A DNA stretch of 64,000 nt. Source: Cliona cf. orientalis. Its lineage: Eukaryota; Porifera; Demospongiae; Clionaida; Clionaidae. Shown here one piece after another: positions 59,301-64,000 of the stretch. A program made the translations under genes and the position numbers. The stretch spans positions 2,656,545 through 2,720,544 of the forward strand of contig OZ005706.1 of assembly GCA_963930775.1 (NCBI GenBank), read 5' to 3'. How positions within the stretch are numbered: position 1 is the stretch's first letter; every line of letters starts with the position of its first letter. Below the pieces are notes generated by a model. The model had not been told where the DNA came from. It saw only the letters and a program-made list of their open reading frames with translations, and did not search any database.

Positions 59301-62262
59301 GAACAACAATTGTTATCCTTATTTGTGTCAGCTAAGCGCAGCCAATCAGCAATTTCTAAGTTTCTTTGGAGTGGAAAGAGAAGCATCTGTAGAAATGCTA
59401 ATACAAGTTCTTGAAAAGATTGCCAAAGATCATGATACAAATCCTTTATCTGATGAAATCTTGGAATTTGTTGAATATACTTCAGGCCAGCTAGAAAAGA
59501 GTTTACCCCATGAGCATGATGGATCATCTGCCACTATATATCTTCCAGATGAAGATAAGATCATGCGTGAAACTTCAGGTTTGGCTGATAATGTTAGCCT
59601 TGAATGGATTGAAACTTCACAGCTCTACCAACAATTTGTGAAGAACAAAAACTGCCGTTTAGTTCACAAAAGCATTCCCCAAGAACGGGCTATAAAACTT
59701 GGAGTGAATCGTCTAACTCATTTGATATTTCCATCACACTCTGTTCATCTAGCATACACCAAAGTTGGGCAGCATGAAGACATTACTCACAGACTTAAAA
59801 GACTGGTGGATGACTATCAAAATGACATTGACGTCTTTAAAGAACTGATTCAGAATGCAGATGATGCTGGAGCTACAGAGGTAAAATTTCTTATAGACTG
59901 GAGATACCATCCGGAAACATCACTCATCGCTAAAGAACTAGCAGTGTGGCAAGGCCCAGCTTTGGTTGTCCACAATAATGCTAAATTTTCAGATGAAGAC
60001 TTTGACAGCATTTGCCAAGTTGCTGGTGAAACAAAGAGACGTGATCCATTCAAGATTGGTCGGTTTGGAGTTGGATTTTGTGCCACCTATCACCTGACTG
60101 ATCTTCCCAGCTTCATCAGCAGGAGATACTTTACTGTCTTTGATTCTCATACCACCTATCTTGGAGACCGAGTGTCTGCAAATGCTCCTGGCATGAGATT
60201 TGACCTGATTGAAAACAAAGACAGCCTTCCACTTTATCATGACCAATTTATTCCATATAAGGATCTTTTTGACTGCAATATATTTAGCCTGGAGGGTGAA
60301 GACGGATATCAAGGCACATTGTTCAGGTTTCCTTTTCGGAACTCACAAACTGGTCCAAAGAGTAAAATTTGCAATGAAATTTATGATAAGAGAAAGGTTT
60401 CTAAACTGATAAAGTCACTGAAAGATCAAGGCCAAGAACTTCTAATCTTCTTGAAGAATGTCAACAGAGTGTTTCTATATGAACTAGATGAAGGCCGCGA
60501 TCCATCAACACCAAAAGAACTTTTTTCGGTAGACTGTACTGTAGGGAAATCAGCACCAAGAACAGAACTGATCAAAAATTTCAAAGAGCACCCTATACTG
60601 AGAGTCCCTTTTGATAATAGAACCTGTGTTACCAAATTTGACATTCGAGTGCATGACGGTGACAAAAATGTGCAAAGTACCTGGTTGGTGTCCTCAGCAA
60701 TCAGTGCCCGTCCTTCAGATCTTCACAATCGTCCTGAAATTGAAGGTCTAGTGCCTCTGGCAGAAGTTGCCATAAAACTTGATCCATCCTCAACTGAGCA
60801 ATTATGGAAGCCGAGTACTGATTCTAAGTATGGTAAAGTGTTTTGTTTTCTTCCTTTACCCAAGAGAATACCTCTTCCTTTCCATGTGAATGGATTCTTT
60901 AGTGTTGGAAAAGATCGTAGAGACATTTCTGCAGCAGATGACCAATCCTTTGGCCCACTATGGAACAAGGCACTTGCAGGAAGACCACTTGTCACAGCTT
61001 TCATTCACCTATTGAACAGTCTGACTAACAAGTGTATGTTGTCAGCTGTAACTGATCCTGAAATTAAACGGAATCTCCTTCAATCCTACTATTCCTTATG
61101 GAAGTTCGGTGCGGAATCAGGTTTGATATGTAGCGAATTTATTCCCTCGTTCAAAGCCACTGTTTCTGCCGAGACATGCAAAATCCTATGGTCTGAAGTA
61201 AGAGGAGGACGATGGTTGTCTCCTACAAAAGTTATTGTATTTAAGGATGATTTCATGGGACATAAATTAAAGAAGATGTTAGAAAAAGATGCTTGTGATT
61301 TGATGCTTCATGATGGTAAAAATGTTGTAGACCTTCCTGAACATGTGTATGAAATGCTAAATACATATCTTGCCAAAAATCGCAAGATATATAACTATGA
61401 AATGTTCTGCATCGAACATTTATTTCCCAGCATTGCCAAGATTGACCCGGAAGTAAGAAACAGGAACATAAAATTCCTACTTGAACAATCAGAAAAACAC
61501 AATGGAAAAGATGATGATTTTAAGTGGGCTGAAGAAAAACTCTGTACCTCTCCATGCATTCCTTGTGAAGGTTCTGAACATCTTAGCAAAACCAGTCAAT
61601 TGATTGACCCTAGAGAAAAACTGCTTGAATGCCTTTATGATACTGATGAGGGCAGGTTTCCCATTAAGGATCTACAAAAGTCTAAAAAGGCTATGAAATG
61701 TTTGAAGAGGATGGGTATGACTGATTCTAAACTCAGCACTGAAGATCTTGTAGAGAGAGCTAAATCGATTGCTAAAGTACGTGAGTATGACCTTGCACTT
61801 CAACGCTCTCAGCATCTATGTACATACATTGCCTCTGATAGCCGAGATGATCTACAATCACTGCTAAAGATAGCATTTCTTCCAGCTAAATTGAAGCCAG
61901 ATAACGTCGATGTACCATGGTGTAGCAAACTTCAACCATTTGATTCTCCCTCACGTTTGTATCCTCGGGAATGTGAGCACCTGACATTTTCCCAGCACCC
62001 AGTTGTAGCGGAAGGTACTAATAGCAAGGTATGTATTAATCTTGGCATTACTGCAAAAAAACCATCATTTGAGTCACTCATTGCTCATCTTAAGTGTGTT
62101 ATTGCTGAAATTGTGCGAAGAGAATCCCCACAAAATGCCAGTACATGCCAGTACCTGGATGAATCCATGAGGACTCTATATAAGCATATACAGACTAACC
62201 ACTCCTCAGCTCAAGAGGTGCAGCAGTTGTTACGTTTAGAGACTTTAATTTGGCAAGAGTGA
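56254..62262 (+). CDS. Sacsin repeats of the second copy (second open segment, ends at premature TGA)
   Basis: The frame enters after the shift at 56251-56284 and reads AESPGFYPAKKFVFNLPD, which completes the preceding repeat. From about 56800 it holds the equivalents of repeats 1 (ELIQNADDAGATEIKF) and 2 (about 59760 on) of the first gene, at very high identity. It stops at TGA after ETLIWQE, where the first gene continues GHFLTPSQVV. GTG at 56254 is not a believable start. Confidence 0.75.
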   Translation: MFPKTGINYWWRRAESPGFYPAKKFVFNLPDSLRDHLEPFYYFLRGSLRKYARLFQVHDTLSTADVASVIKSTKESSIDSGMKLTDKQIEHCLSMLYWLYEKQYGESGMLILTEHCTLLPAIQCVFDDRNWLKGSQSEVHVKMSSLCFVHDRIPPKVAKHFQVTPLSHKVFPSQNLGISYVAVGQHEEITHRIKKIVDDYENDIDIFKELIQNADDAGATEIKFLIDWRHHPGESLIAEELKEWQGPALIVYNNATFSDEDFDNICKVAGETKKEDPFKIGQFGVGFCATYHLTDLPSFISRRYFTVFDCHTVYLGRRVSANAPGMRIDLIDNEGSLQVYHDQFVPYDGLFNCSVFNLKAEGEYPGTLFRFPFRSSVTSKISKKIYDKDSVSGLVQALKEQSHKLLLFLKHIKQVSLYELKGSSPSSTKEVFSVRSTTESPTGTTDLIRRYTGNASESCLTKTDIHVRSGTKEVQTTWLVSSVVENCPSDLQCRPEAKGLLPLAEVAIQIDLSTYVQMWMPIVTGLKYGKVFCFLPLPITISLPFHVNGFFSVGKDRRNIFVTDDKSFGSLWNQALAEGPLVPAFIHLLSSLCCKCNLSIVTNHEIKQQYLSSYYALWNFSGASSLISDKFTTAFRDCIPKEQHPLIWSEINGGCWLPPTAIVVFKDNLLRYESEQVIIQDAYNLLLQHGVNLVTLPEHVYEIMRESLSSSNRVYNLEEVFTKYFFPSFSRVDPEVRDRTIKFLLERHGKSGCFKWAEFFLRTHPCIPCEGSETLRPVCQLIDPSNKLLKYLYYVSEGRFPSKILQSSPMAMQCLRGLGMTSRKLSVIDLEDRPKSVGTLEDQEAALRCSQNICAYVGSIYHGSDEVAELQSLYTIPFLPVKKKSANAEVPWCGRTPFASPLELFSSQYECLIFSQHPVLHVQDMSESSAYARLGITSKKPSYELIMTHLKCVIENVPSEPSDATVKYLDQSMKELYSYIQSHHSSQEEVTQLMQMDKFIWQDGRFLSPTQVVGFWNNNCYPYLCQLSAANQQFLSFFGVEREASVEMLIQVLEKIAKDHDTNPLSDEILEFVEYTSGQLEKSLPHEHDGSSATIYLPDEDKIMRETSGLADNVSLEWIETSQLYQQFVKNKNCRLVHKSIPQERAIKLGVNRLTHLIFPSHSVHLAYTKVGQHEDITHRLKRLVDDYQNDIDVFKELIQNADDAGATEVKFLIDWRYHPETSLIAKELAVWQGPALVVHNNAKFSDEDFDSICQVAGETKRRDPFKIGRFGVGFCATYHLTDLPSFISRRYFTVFDSHTTYLGDRVSANAPGMRFDLIENKDSLPLYHDQFIPYKDLFDCNIFSLEGEDGYQGTLFRFPFRNSQTGPKSKICNEIYDKRKVSKLIKSLKDQGQELLIFLKNVNRVFLYELDEGRDPSTPKELFSVDCTVGKSAPRTELIKNFKEHPILRVPFDNRTCVTKFDIRVHDGDKNVQSTWLVSSAISARPSDLHNRPEIEGLVPLAEVAIKLDPSSTEQLWKPSTDSKYGKVFCFLPLPKRIPLPFHVNGFFSVGKDRRDISAADDQSFGPLWNKALAGRPLVTAFIHLLNSLTNKCMLSAVTDPEIKRNLLQSYYSLWKFGAESGLICSEFIPSFKATVSAETCKILWSEVRGGRWLSPTKVIVFKDDFMGHKLKKMLEKDACDLMLHDGKNVVDLPEHVYEMLNTYLAKNRKIYNYEMFCIEHLFPSIAKIDPEVRNRNIKFLLEQSEKHNGKDDDFKWAEEKLCTSPCIPCEGSEHLSKTSQLIDPREKLLECLYDTDEGRFPIKDLQKSKKAMKCLKRMGMTDSKLSTEDLVERAKSIAKVREYDLALQRSQHLCTYIASDSRDDLQSLLKIAFLPAKLKPDNVDVPWCSKLQPFDSPSRLYPRECEHLTFSQHPVVAEGTNSKVCINLGITAKKPSFESLIAHLKCVIAEIVRRESPQNASTCQYLDESMRTLYKHIQTNHSSAQEVQQLLRLETLIWQE

Positions 62263-64000
62263 CATTTCTTAACTCCAAGCCAGGTTGTAGTTCATTGGGA
62301 TTACAATCACAATTGCGTACCTTACCTGTGTCAGCTTGTAGCACCCTATAAGCCTTTCGCCAAACTCTTTGGAGTAAAAGATGAAGCAAGTATGAAAAAG
62401 CTTGTACAAATTCTTGAAAAAATCGCCAAAGATCATGATGCTGTTCCCATATCGGACACAATACTGGAATTTGTTAAGTTCACTTCAGAGCAACTTGAAA
62501 AGAAGATTCAACCTGAAATTATAAAATCTCTACAGATATATCTTCCAGATAGCAATAAAATTATGCGTGAAAGTTACGTATTGACAGATAATGTTAGTAC
62601 AGAATGGATGAGAAATTCACAGCGTTTTCATGACCTTGTGAGACGCAAAAATCGTTATTTGATTCACGAAAGTATTCCACAGGAACGTGCAGTAAAACTT
62701 GGTGTATGCCGGCTAAGTCATGTGATATTTCCAACACTTTCTGTTCCTCTGACCTACAAAAGTTTTTGTCATCACATAGAGATTAATCGGAAGCTTAAAA
62801 GTGTGGTGGACGACTATGACAAAGATACTTTTATCTTCAAAGAACTTATTCAGAATGCAGATGATGCTGGAGCCACTGAGGTAAACTTTCTCATTGATTG
62901 GAGACATCATCCGGAAGAGTCGCTCATTACTGAAGAACTAAAGGAGTGGCAAGGCCCAGCTTTGGTTGTTCACAACAATGCTACTTTTTCAGGTGAAGAT
63001 TTTGACAACATTTGCAAAATTGCTGGAGAAATGAAGAAAGAAGATCCGCTAAAAATTGGTCAGTTTGGACTTGGCTTTTGTACTGTATACCACTTCACCG
63101 ATCTTCCTAGTATTATCAGTGGAAAGTATTTGACAATGTTTGATTCCCATACTGTCTACCTTGGAAATAGAGTCTCTGCAGAGGCACCAGTTATGAGAGT
63201 TGACTTGATTGAAAACAAAGATGCTGTTGAACTCTATCATGACCAGTTTCTTCCATACCAAGACCTGTTTGGTTGCAACATATTCGACATTGCAGATGGA
63301 TATTCAGGTACTCTATTTAGGTTTCCTTTTCGGACGCCACTAACTAGTAAGGAAAGTAAGATCAGCTTAAAAATATATGACAGGAGTAGAGTCACTGGCT
63401 TAGTACAAGCACTAAAAGATCAAAGTGAAGAACTTCTTATCTTCTTGAAACATGTCAACAAAATTTCACTGTATGAACTAGATCATGATGAGAATAGGCC
63501 ATCAGCAGCAAGGGAGGTGTTTTCAATTGAGTGTACTGTAGGAAGTTACAGAGAAAGAAACGAACGAATTAAGAATTGTTCTAGCCGAGTTAAACGTGTT
63601 TTTAGTGACAAAACCTGCATCTCAAAATTTGATATTCAAGTATACGATGACACCAGTAAAAGGATTAAGCACACATGGGTAGTGTCTTCTGCTATTGGAG
63701 CATATCCTTCAGATATTCCTGATAATTCTGAAGTCAAAGGTCTCTTGCCCTTTGCAGAAGTTGCTATTAAGATTGATTCATCCATTGATGAACAAGTATG
63801 GAAACCAGTTACTGATTGCGACTATGGCAGATTTTTTTGCTTCCTTCCCTTGCAGAGCAAATTGCCACTTCCTTTCCATATGAATGGATATTTTAGCATC
63901 GGAAGCGATCGTATAACCATCTTGGAAAAAAATGACAAGTCCTTTGGCTCGCTGTGGAATCAAAGTATAGTTGAAGGACCTCTAGTTGAAGCAATTATTC
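62263..64000 (+). CDS. Continuation of the second sacsin copy after the stop, open to window end
   Basis: The same frame as the preceding segment reads HFLTPSQVVVHWDYNHNC and then the repeat 3 equivalent (KELIQNADDAGATEVNF at about 62836), with no further stop to 64000. Compared with the first gene, FSDEDFD is FSGEDFD here. The rest, including any HEPN and PARP parts, lies outside the window. Confidence 0.75.

Larger units (their letters stand above)
52811..64000 (+). pseudogene. SACS-like: Second sacsin-like gene copy, frame broken, runs off the window
   Basis: Overall copy. A possible acceptor (TTATATGTCTTTAAG| at 52810) precedes a partial ATPase tail in one frame (HHIDLPMVISQEYVALIDPH, 52851-52910, stop 52962-52964). 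The main frame then continues one base out of step from about 52925. A second shift lies between 56251 and about 56284. An in-frame TGA at 62260-62262 replaces a glycine codon (GGA at 5433 in the first gene), after which the same frame stays open to 64000. From 56837 on, it is collinear with 1-7173 of this window with a single 9-base deletion (near 57390) and roughly 2% substitutions by eye. The extra upstream repeat has no counterpart inside the window. Broken gene, or assembly errors; the open frame on both sides of each break argues the damage is recent. Confidence 0.7.

Noticed and set aside
62260..62262. TGA as a selenocysteine codon
   Set aside because: The first copy has glycine here, and sacsin is not a selenoprotein family; no SECIS element can be judged because the 3' end is outside the window.

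Overview
The window looks like metazoan nuclear DNA from a repeat-dense invertebrate genome. Evidence: very large intron-poor sacsin-type genes, spliceosomal introns (some only 45-137 nt), a PARP14-like ADP-ribosyltransferase exon, Helitron remnants and many small palindromic DNA transposons. A sponge-like marine invertebrate would fit the short introns and MITE load, but that is inference and the species cannot be read from the sequence.

Layout. (1) 1-16487, plus strand: the 3' part of a giant sacsin-like gene. One exon of at least 15.2 kb encodes four tandem HSP90-type ATPase/sacsin repeats, a sacsin-like C-terminal region, an acidic linker and a HEPN domain. A GT-AG intron (15202-15819) joins it in frame to an exon encoding a complete PARP catalytic domain. 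The predicted product is a sacsin-HEPN-PARP fusion. (2) 16.5-41.2 kb: no convincing full gene. It holds foldback elements, MITEs with clear terminal inverted repeats, tandem duplications, microsatellites, and a two-exon 3' fragment of an unidentified gene (23566-23925, minus). (3) 41258-41992, minus: a four-exon gene fragment related to the one at 23.6 kb, with a basic stretch and a proline-rich coding repeat. (4) 42-48 kb: more repeats and a decayed Helitron replicase fragment (44909-45860). (5) 48237-49556, minus: an intact P-loop ATPase gene with an N-terminal hydrophobic segment and an upstream TATA box. It lies between two direct copies of the Helitron fragment. (6) 50-52.8 kb: MITEs, including a pogo-like element. 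(7) 52811-64000, plus: a second sacsin-like copy that runs off the window. It starts with an extra sacsin repeat and then carries repeats about 2% different from those of the first gene. It contains two apparent frameshifts and one in-frame TGA, so it is probably a pseudogene unless these are assembly errors.

How the genes may work together: the two sacsin-like loci are recent direct duplicates about 56.8 kb apart. Chaperone-like ATPase repeats, a nucleotide-binding or RNase-like HEPN fold and an ADP-ribosyltransferase in one polypeptide suggest a sensor/effector design like that of immune or stress-conflict proteins. That functional reading is inference; the domain content and the splice phasing are seen directly.
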